From assembly GCA_030123525.1 (NCBI GenBank), contig CP126125.1, positions 1,178,001 to 1,242,000 on the forward strand: a stretch of DNA of 64,000 bases, written 5' to 3'. Below, piece after piece: positions 51,508 through 60,633 of the stretch. The stretch is from ELB16-189 sp018266435 (GTDB taxonomy: Bacteria > Bacteroidota > Bacteroidia > Cytophagales > Cyclobacteriaceae). The first letter of the stretch is position 1; each line of letters opens with the position of its first letter. The notes under the pieces are model-generated. The model was not told where the DNA came from and made no database searches. It was given only the letters and a program-made list of their open reading frames with translations. Position numbers and translations under genes: made by a program.

Positions 51508-53646
51508 ATGAAAAAATACCTGCCGATCTTATTTTTTTTGATTTTCAGTATTGATGGGTTTAGCCAGTCAAAACAAAAACGGCTGGCACTAGTCATTGGC
51601 AACAGCCATTATCAATTTGCCAACCCACTCAAAAATCCACTCAATGATGCCCGCGCCATTGCAAGTTCTTTGCGAAGTTTAGGTTTTGAGGTGATGGAGT
51701 ACGAGGACATCAAACAACCTCAAATGAAACAGGCAATTAATGAATTTGGCCAAAAACTTAATGACTATGATGTAGGACTTTTCTATTATGCCGGCCACGG
51801 TATTCAGTCCAAAGGAGTCAACTACATTGTACCCATCGAGGCTGATTTGAAAAGTGAAGAAGAGGTAGAGTTTGATTGTGTGGCCGCTGACCGCGTACTC
51901 GCATTCATGGATGCTGCCAGCACAAAAGTGAATCTGATTATTTTAGACGCTTGCAGGAATAACCCATTTGCCAGAGGCTGGCAACGAAGTGCCGGTGGCG
52001 GAGGATTAGCTATGATGGATGCCCCCAAAGGTTCATTGATTGCCTATGCAACCTCACCGGGTCGTACTGCCTCCGATGGTGAATCTTCCAATGGACTTTA
52101 CACCAGCGCTCTTTTAAAATTCATGCGCAGCCCATCACTCACCATTGAACAGGTATTTAAACAAGTTAGAAACGAAGTCAATGATAAATCCGGAGGAGCA
52201 CAAATACCTTGGGAAACCACCTCACTGACCGGTGAAGATTTTTATCTTAGCCAGTCACAGGTTACTCCATCTGCTACAACAACAACCTCCTTAGAAAGCA
52301 AGGCAAATGAAAACGCAACAGCTAAAAGAATCATCAACCTAAAAGCAACGAAGGTATCAGATGATGATAAAGCCCAGGCAGAAGTTTTTTTTTCGCAGGG
52401 AAAAATATCATACGAGGAAAAAAAGTATGAAAAAGCTATAGGCGAGTTTGGTAAGGCTATTCAATTAAACCCGGTTTACTCCGATGCATATTTTCAGCGC
52501 GGATTAAGCTACTACACTTTGGCAGATTATGATAAAGCAATAGGCGATTTTAATATCGCCATTGAACTCAACCCCAAAAACAGCCAGGCCTATTATTGGC
52601 GAGCCAACTCTAACCGTATGGTACGCCAAGACGATTTGGCACTCAAAGACTTTACTTCCGCAATTTCATTGACCCCCAACTATTACCAGGCTTACTACTG
52701 GCAAGGCCGAACCTACTATGATTTGATGATGGATGAAAAAGCCACAGACAATTTTCGCAAAGCATTAGAACTGAATCCACAGTTTTCAGACGCCCTATTT
52801 TGGCTGGGACAGGCTTACTATGACCAGAAAAAATTTAATGAAGCCATTGTCAACTATAATGAAGCATTAAAAATTAAAAAAGCTGATCCTGAAATTTTAT
52901 ACTGGAGAGCTAACGCTAAATTTTCACTGAAGCAATGGCAACCAGCCATAGCTGATTTTGATTCAGCAATAATTGTTAAGCCCGGATATACCGAGGCGTA
53001 TTTTTATCGCGGAAAAGTGAAATACAATACCAAGCAATACCCGCAGGCCCTAGCCGATTTTGCAAAAGCGTGTGAACTCAATGAAAAATATGCCGACAGC
53101 TATTATTGGATGGGAAAAACAGAATACATTCTTACAGACTACAACAAAGCCATTGAATATTGTAATAAAGCCATTGCAATCAATGAAAACCATGGCGATG
53201 CCTATTACTACCGCGCGATGAGCCTGTACACCCTCGGCAAATACGATGAAGCTATTTTAGATTTTGATAAAAGCATAGCCACCCAACCGTATGCAGACAC
53301 CTATTATTGGCGCGGCAATGCCAAATATGCGCTTCAGGACTTTGCCGATGCCATACCTGATTTTTCCCAAGCGATACAAAAAGGAGCAAACGATGCATAC
53401 TTAAACGAATACTATTACTACCGCGGAAATTCATACTATTCCCTGAAAATGTATTCAAACGCAGTAAAAGATTTTTCGGCAGCCATTACCCTGAAACAAA
53501 ATGTTGCCAATCAATGGTATTACCGCGGACTTTCTTATTTTTATTTAGATCAAAAGGATTTGGCTTTGAATGACATCAACAAAGCCATCGAACTAGACCC
53601 CGGTAATTCTAAATTCACAAACTTTAAAAACGCGAATTTTAAATAA
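51508..53646 (+). CDS. Exported caspase-like (C14) protein with TPR array
   Basis: 712 residues. Signal peptide (YLPILFFLIFSIDGFSQ), then a caspase p20-like domain beginning KRLALVIGNSHYQFANPLKN. The catalytic His is in FYYAGHGIQ (about His97) and the Cys in LILDACRNNPF-like IILDACRNNPFARGW (about Cys149), so the dyad is intact. A Gly/Ser-rich loop GGGGLAMMDAPKGSLIAYAT follows. From about 300 to 712 there are about ten TPR units (AYFQRGLSYYTLADYDKAIG is one example). It is a periplasmic or surface orthocaspase-type protease or caspase-like scaffold. The DUF4834 gene precedes it and dapF follows after 6 nt. Confidence 0.9.
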   Translation: MKKYLPILFFLIFSIDGFSQSKQKRLALVIGNSHYQFANPLKNPLNDARAIASSLRSLGFEVMEYEDIKQPQMKQAINEFGQKLNDYDVGLFYYAGHGIQSKGVNYIVPIEADLKSEEEVEFDCVAADRVLAFMDAASTKVNLIILDACRNNPFARGWQRSAGGGGLAMMDAPKGSLIAYATSPGRTASDGESSNGLYTSALLKFMRSPSLTIEQVFKQVRNEVNDKSGGAQIPWETTSLTGEDFYLSQSQVTPSATTTTSLESKANENATAKRIINLKATKVSDDDKAQAEVFFSQGKISYEEKKYEKAIGEFGKAIQLNPVYSDAYFQRGLSYYTLADYDKAIGDFNIAIELNPKNSQAYYWRANSNRMVRQDDLALKDFTSAISLTPNYYQAYYWQGRTYYDLMMDEKATDNFRKALELNPQFSDALFWLGQAYYDQKKFNEAIVNYNEALKIKKADPEILYWRANAKFSLKQWQPAIADFDSAIIVKPGYTEAYFYRGKVKYNTKQYPQALADFAKACELNEKYADSYYWMGKTEYILTDYNKAIEYCNKAIAINENHGDAYYYRAMSLYTLGKYDEAILDFDKSIATQPYADTYYWRGNAKYALQDFADAIPDFSQAIQKGANDAYLNEYYYYRGNSYYSLKMYSNAVKDFSAAITLKQNVANQWYYRGLSYFYLDQKDLALNDINKAIELDPGNSKFTNFKNANFK

Positions 53647-53652
53647 CAACGA

Positions 53653-54423
53653 ATGGTCTTGCCGTTTATCAAATACCAAGCCACAGGCAACGATTTTGTC
53701 ATGGTTGATAATCGCGACAAGAAATATTCGTTGAACGAAAATCAAATTGTAAAAATCTGCGACCGCAGGTTGGGTGTAGGTGCCGATGGGTTGATGCTAA
53801 TTGAGAAGCATCGTTCTGCTGATTTTGATTTGATTTATTACAATGCGGATGGCACAAAAAGTCTGTGCGGAAACGGCAGCCGTGCAGCCGTGAAAATGGC
53901 AGCTTCTCTGGGTATCATCCAGCACAAAACAACGTTCAATGCTTACGATGGACTGCATGAAGCGGAATTACAGGCCAATGGTATTGTGCGGTTGAAAATG
54001 AATGACGTAACCGAAGTAAGAAAAGAAGAAGATCATTATTTTATTAACACAGGCTCTCCACATGTCATTCAGTTTGTAAATGAAATAAATAATTTTCCGG
54101 TGTTTGAAGAAGGACGGAAAATACGTTATAGCAAAGCATTTAGACCCAGCGGCACCAATGCCAATTTTGTTGAGTTACAGGGCAACAATGCAATTTATGT
54201 CAGAACCTACGAACGTGGAGTAGAAAATGAAACCCTTTCGTGTGGCACCGGGGTGACAGCAGCGGCTTTAGCGGCATCATTTAAAAATTATCATTCACCG
54301 GTTAGTGTCAAAACAAAAGGCGGAGAACTTGGGGTTGAATTTAAACGAACCGAGGATCAATGCTTCACCGATATTTACCTGATAGGCCCAGCGGAAGAAG
54401 TTTTTGTGGGAGTTTGGAAATAG
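53653..54423 (+). CDS. dapF: Diaminopimelate epimerase
   Basis: 256 residues. Converts LL- to meso-diaminopimelate for lysine and peptidoglycan synthesis. The start FIKYQATGNDFVMVDNRD is typical. Both catalytic cysteines are present: SLCGNGSRAAVKMA near residue 76 and LSCGTGVTAAALAAS near 197. The block SGTNANFVEL precedes the second. It starts 6 nt after the caspase gene, an arrangement with no obvious functional link. The stretch after its stop is poor in intact genes. Confidence 0.96.
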   Translation: MVLPFIKYQATGNDFVMVDNRDKKYSLNENQIVKICDRRLGVGADGLMLIEKHRSADFDLIYYNADGTKSLCGNGSRAAVKMAASLGIIQHKTTFNAYDGLHEAELQANGIVRLKMNDVTEVRKEEDHYFINTGSPHVIQFVNEINNFPVFEEGRKIRYSKAFRPSGTNANFVELQGNNAIYVRTYERGVENETLSCGTGVTAAALAASFKNYHSPVSVKTKGGELGVEFKRTEDQCFTDIYLIGPAEEVFVGVWK

Positions 54424-54471
54424 TTGAGGCAACCAGCGAATAACCTTCAAATCATTTTTATTTAGATAAGC

Positions 54472-54717
54472 CTAAACAAGCCCGGCTTCAACGGCTTTAA
54501 TCTCATTAGCCGATGAATTGATTTCCAAAATGAAATAATCCGCAATTAACAATGCTTCAACCCAAGGCATGACATTTTGTTTTTGCCGTGTTCTTGTTTT
54601 TTCGATTGGTATTGAACTGGTGTTGCTGTTGAAAGACATTTTTGTAAGGAGAGTTGCCATGCCAGAAGGTATTGACTTATCTAGTTTAACAGTTATTGTA
54701 ACTGACGGAAGTTGACA
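54472..54717 (-). pseudogene. Possible fragment of an exported repeat-domain protein
   Basis: On the minus strand, an open frame reads QLPSVTITVKLDKSIPSGM, then TLLTKMSFNSNTSSIPIE and after a polar stretch NVMPWVEALLIADYFILEIN and SANEIKAVEAGLV to a stop. It has strand-like alternation reminiscent of DUF11/CARDB-type Ig domains. The 5' part has no ATG before 54660. It could be the C-terminal piece of a lost gene, or a small gene from ATG 54660 of 62 codons. Family uncertain. Confidence 0.3.
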
Positions 54718-54751
54718 TTAGCCAGGGATCAGCAAACAGCAAATTTCTTTT

Positions 54752-54984
54752 CTGAAGGTACAAGACAACGACATTGATATTTCTGAAGAGTTATCGGGAA
54801 GATTTTTAAAATGTTTTTTCGAGCTACAGAAAAATCGTTAGGCTCGAGGCCGGTATTATACATTGGAAAGGAAGTTATCGAGCGTATGCAGGGGCACATA
54901 ACCGTAAAATCAAAACCAGGTGAAGGCTCAGAGATTATTTTGACTATTCCGGGTACTGAAAGGCTGCAGGAAGCGTCATCTTGA
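54752..54984 (+). pseudogene. Remnant of a sensor histidine kinase (HATPase C-terminus)
   Basis: The frame LKVQDNDIDISEELSG (54752-54798) shifts by one base within a G-run (GGG where GGGG would keep frame) and goes on as KIFKMFFRATEKSLGS, RPVLYIGKEVIERMQGHIT and VKSKPGEGSEIILTIPG to a TGA at 54984. Compared with the intact kinase at 3778-6828 (DNGIGI, IFKMFYRADEKSRGSGLGLYIV) the D-N-G-I-G-I and G-L-G-L-Y-I-V boxes are mutated. Nothing before 54740 reads as the rest of the kinase. The stretch 54985-55162 has no supportable feature. Confidence 0.75.
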
Positions 54985-55162
54985 AACACAGGAGCCTTAG
55001 CTCGATAGCCTTGTCTTGTGGTTATTCTGTCATGCCCACTCCTTTGATTTATACCAGAAAACTGACATTTCGTTGACAAGCCCACCTTTGGAACTATAAT
55101 TGCCCGCTCAAAATCCGTAACTTTCGCCCCCTTTGGGAATTATTTATTTTGATTGAATTTCT

Positions 55163-58100
55163 ATGCTTAAACTAATCGCCAAGCTTTTCGGAACAAAATC
55201 GGAAAAAGACATCAAGCGGATGGCTCCTCTTGTAGAGGAAACTAAAAAAGAAGAAAAAAATCTTATTCCTCTTTCGCATGACGAGCTGCGCAACAAAACC
55301 ATTGAAGTGCAGCATTATATTAACTCCAAGCTAAAATTAATTGACGAGCAAATCGCCAGTTTTTATCAACGTATAGCCGACCACCCCGAACTGGACCTCA
55401 ACGAAAAGGAATTTGTTTTTTCTCAAATTGATAAAACCGAACTCGAAAGGAACAAAGAACTTGAAAAAGTATTGATGGAAGTGCTGCCCATGGCCTTTGC
55501 TATTGTGCGCGAAACCGCCAAACGGTTTAAAGAGAACGAGTACCTTGAAGTAACCGCTACCGAGTTTGACCGACAGTTGGCAGCCAAACACGACAACGTA
55601 AAAATAGTAGGAGACAAAGCTCATTGGTACAACCAATGGATGGCAGCCGGCAATCTGATTAAATGGGACATGGTACATTACGATGTGCAGATTATTGGCG
55701 GCATTGCCTTGCACGAAGGAAAAATTGCAGAAATGGCTACAGGCGAAGGGAAAACATTAGTGGCCACCTTCCCCGCATTTTTGAATGCATTGGCCAAACG
55801 TGGTGTTCATATTGTAACAGTCAATGATTACCTAGCCAAGCGCGACAGCGAGTGGATGGGGCCCATTTTCCAATTTCATGGACTGAGTGTTGACTGCATT
55901 GACAAACATGAATCCAATACACCCGCCAGAAGAAACGCATACCATGCAGACATTACCTACGGAACAAATAATGAATTTGGATTTGATTATTTGAGAGACA
56001 ATGGAGTGTATAATCCTGATGAACTGGTACAACGGTCTCATCATTATGCAATGGTTGACGAAGTAGACTCCATTTTAATAGACGAAGCGCGCACACCGCT
56101 GATTATTTCCGGCCCGGTACCTCGCGGAGATGAACATGAGTTTTATGAGCTAAAACCCCGCATTAATAAAGTGGTGGAGGCTCAGAAAAAAATGGTAAAC
56201 CAATACCTCAACGATGCCAAAAAGTTGCTCAACGATGGAGATGAAAAAGAAGGTGGATTGGCGTTATTCCGAGCCCATCGGGCAATGCCAAAGTATAAGC
56301 CACTGATTAAGATGCTAAGCGAAACAGGCAACAAGTCAATTCTACAAAAAACTGAAAATTTTTACTTACAAGACAATAAAAAAGAAATGCCCAAGGCTGA
56401 TGAGCCATTATTTTTTGTAATCGATGAAAAAGACAACAGCGTTGAATTGACCGAAAAAGGAATAGACCTGATCACAGGCGAAGGTGAAGACCCCAAATTT
56501 TTCATCATGCCTGAAATCGGAACCGAACTCACTAAAATAGAAAAAGATCCAACCCTTACTGATGGAGAAAAACTGCAAAAGAAAGATGATCTGATTCGCG
56601 AATACAACACCAAATCACAACGCATCCACAGCATTAACCAGCTATTGAAAGCTTACACTCTTTTTGAAAAAGATACGGAATACATCATTGTTGAGGGCAA
56701 AATAAAAATTGTAGACGAACAAACCGGCCGTGTACTTGATGGCCGGAGGTACTCAGACGGGCTGCACCAGGCTATAGAAGCCAAAGAAAACGTGAAAGTG
56801 GAAGATGCCACACAAACGTATGCCACCATTACTTTGCAAAATTATTTCCGCATGTACCACAAGTTGGCCGGCATGACAGGAACGGCAGAAACCGAAGCAG
56901 GCGAATTGTGGGACATCTACAAATTAGATGTGGTGGTCATCCCCACCAACCGGCCTATTTCACGCAAAGACCATAATGACCTGGTATACAAAACCATTCG
57001 CGAAAAATTTACGGCTGTTATTGAAGAAATTGTTCGCCTTACTAAAGAAGGAAGGCCGGTGTTGGTGGGAACAACCTCGGTAGAAGTGTCTGAATTGGTA
57101 AGCCGCATGTTGCAGCTTAAAAAAATCAAACACAATGTATTGAATGCCAAACAACATCAGCGCGAAGCCGAAATAGTAGCCGAAGCGGGTAAACCCGGCA
57201 CGGTAACCATTGCTACCAACATGGCCGGCCGCGGAACAGATATTAAACTCACCCCCGAATCGCGTGCTGCAGGTGGTCTTGCCATTATCGGCACAGAGCG
57301 GCACGAATCGCGAAGGGTAGATCGGCAGCTGCGTGGACGAAGCGGCCGTCAGGGTGACCCGGGCACCTCCAGTTTTTATGTATCGTTGGAAGATAACCTG
57401 ATGAGGCTATTCATGCCCGAACGTATTGCCCGTATTATGGACAGGCTGGGATTAAAAGAAGGCGAAGTAATCCAACACTCAATGGTGACCAACTCCATCG
57501 AGCGGGCACAGAAAAAAGTAGAAGAAAATAACTTTGGAATACGCAAGAGATTGCTGGAGTATGATAACGTAATGAATTCACAACGGGAAGTAATTTATAA
57601 AAGAAGAAAAAATGCCCTCTTTGGTGAACGGTTACAACTGGATATTCTCACCATGCTTTTTGATACATGCGATGAATTGGTAGCCACCGGAAAAGCAAGC
57701 GAAAATGTGGAAACATTCAAATTGAATGTATTGAGCGTGTTAGGGATTGATGTAAACCTATCGGCAGATGAACTGGCTAAAACAGAACAACATACACTGA
57801 CCGAAAAAATTTATGACGAAGCCCTGAAACACTACGAACAAAAAAATAAACTCATTACCCAAAAAGCGTTGCCCATTATCAACGACATATATAAAACACG
57901 AGGGGCAACCATTCAGGAAATATTAGTTCCGTTTACAGAAGGCACCAAGCAAATAGGTGTAGCAGCCAACCTGAAAAAGTGTGTTGCCACAAACAATGCT
58001 GAGCTGATCAAATCAATGGAGAAGATGATTACTTTGAGCATCATCGACTTAAATTGGAAAGAGCACCTGCGTGACATGGATGACTTAAAACAATCTGTGC

Positions 58101-58507
58101 AAAACGCAGTGTACGAACAAAAAGACCCACTGCTTATTTATAAATTTGAAGGCTTTGAGGCATTTAAACGATTTATCACTAAGGTGAATGAAGAAACGAT
58201 TTCATTTCTGATGAAAGCGGAAATTCCCATTCAAGAAGCAGACGAGGTGCACGAGGCACACGCGCAAAAAAGACAACGGCTGCGCGAGCAAAAAGACGAG
58301 TCGCGCTCATTGCTACAAGGGGGCGGGCAAGACGAGCAACCCAACCCAACACAGGAAAAAGTAATGCCAGTAAAATCTGAAAAGATTGCTAACCGAAACG
58401 ATAAAATTTCAGTGCAATATCCGGATGGCAGGCTGCTGAAAGATGTGAAGTACAAAAAAGTAGAAGACGATATTAAAAACGGAAGATGCATAGTGATTGA
58501 GGAATGA
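55163..58507 (+). CDS. secA: Preprotein translocase subunit SecA
   Basis: 1114 residues, about 200 longer than E. coli SecA, as is usual in this phylum; extra sequence lies before the helicase core (residues 1-150) and around residues 345-500. Walker A is MATGEGKTLVATF near residue 195, DEVDSILIDEARTPLIISG follows, and the helicase motif VI is RQLRGRSGRQGDPG. The C-terminus ends DIKNGRCIVIEE, without the Cys-rich zinc motif of many SecA proteins. It drives Sec export and is translationally coupled (ATGA) to the SPOR protein downstream. Confidence 0.96.
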   Translation: MLKLIAKLFGTKSEKDIKRMAPLVEETKKEEKNLIPLSHDELRNKTIEVQHYINSKLKLIDEQIASFYQRIADHPELDLNEKEFVFSQIDKTELERNKELEKVLMEVLPMAFAIVRETAKRFKENEYLEVTATEFDRQLAAKHDNVKIVGDKAHWYNQWMAAGNLIKWDMVHYDVQIIGGIALHEGKIAEMATGEGKTLVATFPAFLNALAKRGVHIVTVNDYLAKRDSEWMGPIFQFHGLSVDCIDKHESNTPARRNAYHADITYGTNNEFGFDYLRDNGVYNPDELVQRSHHYAMVDEVDSILIDEARTPLIISGPVPRGDEHEFYELKPRINKVVEAQKKMVNQYLNDAKKLLNDGDEKEGGLALFRAHRAMPKYKPLIKMLSETGNKSILQKTENFYLQDNKKEMPKADEPLFFVIDEKDNSVELTEKGIDLITGEGEDPKFFIMPEIGTELTKIEKDPTLTDGEKLQKKDDLIREYNTKSQRIHSINQLLKAYTLFEKDTEYIIVEGKIKIVDEQTGRVLDGRRYSDGLHQAIEAKENVKVEDATQTYATITLQNYFRMYHKLAGMTGTAETEAGELWDIYKLDVVVIPTNRPISRKDHNDLVYKTIREKFTAVIEEIVRLTKEGRPVLVGTTSVEVSELVSRMLQLKKIKHNVLNAKQHQREAEIVAEAGKPGTVTIATNMAGRGTDIKLTPESRAAGGLAIIGTERHESRRVDRQLRGRSGRQGDPGTSSFYVSLEDNLMRLFMPERIARIMDRLGLKEGEVIQHSMVTNSIERAQKKVEENNFGIRKRLLEYDNVMNSQREVIYKRRKNALFGERLQLDILTMLFDTCDELVATGKASENVETFKLNVLSVLGIDVNLSADELAKTEQHTLTEKIYDEALKHYEQKNKLITQKALPIINDIYKTRGATIQEILVPFTEGTKQIGVAANLKKCVATNNAELIKSMEKMITLSIIDLNWKEHLRDMDDLKQSVQNAVYEQKDPLLIYKFEGFEAFKRFITKVNEETISFLMKAEIPIQEADEVHEAHAQKRQRLREQKDESRSLLQGGGQDEQPNPTQEKVMPVKSEKIANRNDKISVQYPDGRLLKDVKYKKVEDDIKNGRCIVIEE

Positions 58508-59034
58508 AAAAAATGAAGGCAGAGAAAAAAGATCAGAACACAAAAAGCAAATTTATTACATGCTTAATTCTCACTTCTTTATTCAGTATCCCGGTCTTAT
58601 TGTTTGCACAAAAAAATAAACCCTATCACGAAGATTTGAGTAAATGGCGACCCAAGGTAGAGGTAGCGGCAGAGACAAAAAGCCATGACAGTATTGAAAT
58701 CGCCAAACCAAATGTTGTTCCTACCCAAATGATCAATGCTAAAGTTGATGCGGTCTTGGATAGCATTGACCAGTTTAACCGGCTCAATAAATTTATTGAC
58801 GGCTACACCATTCAAATCTATTCTGGCCAAAAAAGAGGAGAAGCCATGGATTTGAAAAAAAAACTGCAGGAAGAAATTCCTGATCTGACCGGAAACCTGT
58901 TGTACCAGCAACCCAAATTCAGAGTTACCGTTGGAAAATATTTTACTAAAGTAGAAGCACAACCTGATTTGCTCAGACTAAAACGAAAGTTTACTGCTGC
59001 GATAATTGTACCTGAAAAAATTCAGATAAGATAG
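58504..59034 (+). CDS. Exported SPOR-domain protein
   Basis: 176 residues. An N-terminal helix (KFITCLILTSLFSIPVLLFAQ) acts as signal peptide, followed by a polar linker and a C-terminal SPOR-like domain of about 70 residues: GYTIQIYSGQKRGEAMDLKK, then QPKFRVTVGKYFTKVEAQPD. SPOR domains bind denuded peptidoglycan glycans, often at division sites. The ATG overlaps the secA stop, so it is co-translated. It is convergent with pcrB, with 5 nt between. Confidence 0.82.
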   Translation: MKKMKAEKKDQNTKSKFITCLILTSLFSIPVLLFAQKNKPYHEDLSKWRPKVEVAAETKSHDSIEIAKPNVVPTQMINAKVDAVLDSIDQFNRLNKFIDGYTIQIYSGQKRGEAMDLKKKLQEEIPDLTGNLLYQQPKFRVTVGKYFTKVEAQPDLLRLKRKFTAAIIVPEKIQIR

Positions 59035-59039
59035 TACCC

Positions 59040-59804
59040 TTACGGCCTCGAAGAAATCCCCCGATTCCACTCATAAACACTGTCAGAAATTTCAATCAGC
59101 AAATCGGGTGATTTTTCAAGGGCATTGCCAATTACAATCAAGTCAGCACCGGCCTCAAGCACGCGAACTGCTTTTTGAGCTGTATTAATCCCACCCCCCA
59201 CAATCAAGGGAACATCTATTGACTTTCTAACCGTAGCTATCATTTTGGCATTCACTTCTCGTTCAGCACCGCTACCCGCATCAAGATAAATCAATTTCAG
59301 ACCAAGCATTTCGCCCGCCAAAGCCGTACACGCAGCCAGCGAATATTTATCTTCCGGTATGGGCGTGGTATTGCTGATGTAAGCTACCGAAGTGGTCTTG
59401 CCTGAGTTAATGAGCATATAGCCAGTAGGCAATATTTCGAGTTGAGTATTTTTTAAGATGGGTGCGGCAATCACATGTTGGCCAATCAGCAAATCGGGGT
59501 TACGACCTGAAATCAACGACAAAAACAAAATAGCATCAGCCGATGAATCAATCTGCATGACACTGCCCGGAAAAAGAACCACCGGTATGGTTACATTTTC
59601 TTTGATATAATTCACTACTTCCGAAAGATTGGAAGTAGTTACCAAACTGCCCCCGGTAAAAATGTAATCGACACAATTTTCAGAAGCCAGTCGAAGCAAC
59701 GGATCTAACTTACTCACATTATCAATCTTATCAGGATCAATCAAGACAGCAATGGATTTTTTCCCTTGCTTACTTCCTGCCTGTAGCGACTCCAGTATTG
59801 TCAT
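59040..59804 (-). CDS. pcrB: Geranylgeranylglyceryl/heptaprenylglyceryl phosphate synthase
   Basis: 254 residues, TIM-barrel prenyltransferase of the GGGP synthase/PcrB family. IAVLIDPDKI near the N-terminus supplies the Asp that positions glycerol-1-phosphate, YIFTGGSLVTTSN and VVLFPGSVMQIDSSADAILF follow, and the C-terminal GGGINTAQKAV and LIVIGNALEKSPDLL bind phosphate. It links a polyprenyl diphosphate to sn-glycerol-1-phosphate by an ether bond, the first step of archaeal-type ether lipids; such enzymes are known in Bacteroidota, where the use of the product is unclear. Its start overlaps the upstream gene by 35 nt. Confidence 0.93.
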   Translation of the reverse strand: MTILESLQAGSKQGKKSIAVLIDPDKIDNVSKLDPLLRLASENCVDYIFTGGSLVTTSNLSEVVNYIKENVTIPVVLFPGSVMQIDSSADAILFLSLISGRNPDLLIGQHVIAAPILKNTQLEILPTGYMLINSGKTTSVAYISNTTPIPEDKYSLAACTALAGEMLGLKLIYLDAGSGAEREVNAKMIATVRKSIDVPLIVGGGINTAQKAVRVLEAGADLIVIGNALEKSPDLLIEISDSVYEWNRGISSRP

Positions 59805-60180
59805 TTGATTTTTTCTCTTTTAAATAATCTGAAAGTTTTTCTTTGGCCAGATCAACCAGAAACACTGTGGCCATACTCATTAACCGGTCGCCAACACCCG
59901 CAAGCAGCGATGGTTGCTCTTCCTGATCAGCTCCTTCAATTTCTTCAGGTGCTTCCTGAACAATTTTAGATGCTTTCTTTTTTTTCTTTTTAGAGCCCGA
60001 AAATTGAGTGATCACCAAATAGGTTGCGGCCAGTACTCCCCCGATGATCAGCGCATTTTTCAACATTTTTTCGCTGCGATCAGAGACATTTTTCAACTCG
60101 CGTTCAAGCTCTTGTTTGTGACGGGCTGAAGTCTCAATTAATTTTTTTTTCTCGGGGTCTTGGGTTTCGAGAAGTTCCAT
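59770..60180 (-). CDS. Small membrane protein with basic linker (YtxH-like)
   Basis: 136 residues. A charged N-terminal helix (SARHKQELERELKNVSDRSEK, 21 residues in the protein, here cut by one) precedes a membrane helix NALIIGGVLAATYLVITQF at about 41-59. A lysine run follows (SGSKKKKKKASK), then an acidic patch and a C-terminal amphipathic helix (LMSMATVFLVDLAKEKLSDY). The pattern resembles YtxH-type stress membrane proteins. Its end overlaps pcrB by 35 nt, and it abuts the holin-family gene, so the three are co-expressed. Confidence 0.7.
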   Translation of the reverse strand: MELLETQDPEKKKLIETSARHKQELERELKNVSDRSEKMLKNALIIGGVLAATYLVITQFSGSKKKKKKASKIVQEAPEEIEGADQEEQPSLLAGVGDRLMSMATVFLVDLAKEKLSDYLKEKKSNDNTGVATGRK

Positions 60181-60542
60181 CAGTGTTTTCGTTTCGACTG
60201 CTCCAATAAATAACGTTCAAAATAGTGGCTTATCTTTTTTCGAAATAAGACCATGAGTATGCAGGGTAATCCGTAAACCGTGGCGATAATCCAATACCCT
60301 GAATAGCTGTCATTAAAATACTTATTGAAATAATTAGCCAGGCCAAAACTGAGAAAAACCAAAAACAGTAGTCCCAAAAAAAACACAATCACCAACATCA
60401 GTCCGCGCGAAACTATTTTGGTTACTTCTTCCCGCACTTCAAGTTTGATTAACTCGATGCGAGCCTCCACATATCCTGATAAATTATTGATCAATCCATC
60501 AAGGCGAAGAAACTTAAAAATACTCTCTTTGATGCTTTCCAT
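60180..60542 (-). CDS. Phage holin superfamily III-like / Actinobacterial-type membrane protein (DUF1469-like)
   Basis: 120 residues from ATG 60542 (MESIKESIFKFLRLDG); the frame extends to 60596, but the extension is a hydrophobic, Cys-rich stretch unlike the family. The amphipathic start (VEARIELIKLEVREEVTKIV) and two helices (LMLVIVFFLGLLFLVFLSFGL; SGYWIIATVYGLPCILMVLF) fit the YqjE/holin-III-like fold. Despite the family name, there is no sign of a phage. It shares its last base with the next gene. Confidence 0.75.
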   Translation of the reverse strand: MESIKESIFKFLRLDGLINNLSGYVEARIELIKLEVREEVTKIVSRGLMLVIVFFLGLLFLVFLSFGLANYFNKYFNDSYSGYWIIATVYGLPCILMVLFRKKISHYFERYLLEQSKRKH

Positions 60543-60633
60543 AGTTACAACATGCAATATACAGATAGAACACGAAATGACCATGTAAAGACTCAACAGG
60601 CAACATTATTTGGATGGAAAAATCCTTAGAATT

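Noticed and set aside
54729..55085. 118-codon minus-strand ORF before secA
   Set aside because: It is antisense to the kinase remnant, which matches a known domain on the plus strand.
54985..55162. Upstream region of secA examined for a regulatory RNA or promoter
   Set aside because: TAACTTTC and TATTTTG only partly match the -7 consensus and have no -33 element at the right distance; no convincing fold.
60180..60596. Possible phage module, from the holin-type family name of the small membrane protein
   Set aside because: No lysin, integrase, capsid or tail gene is near; the fold is common in chromosomal membrane proteins.
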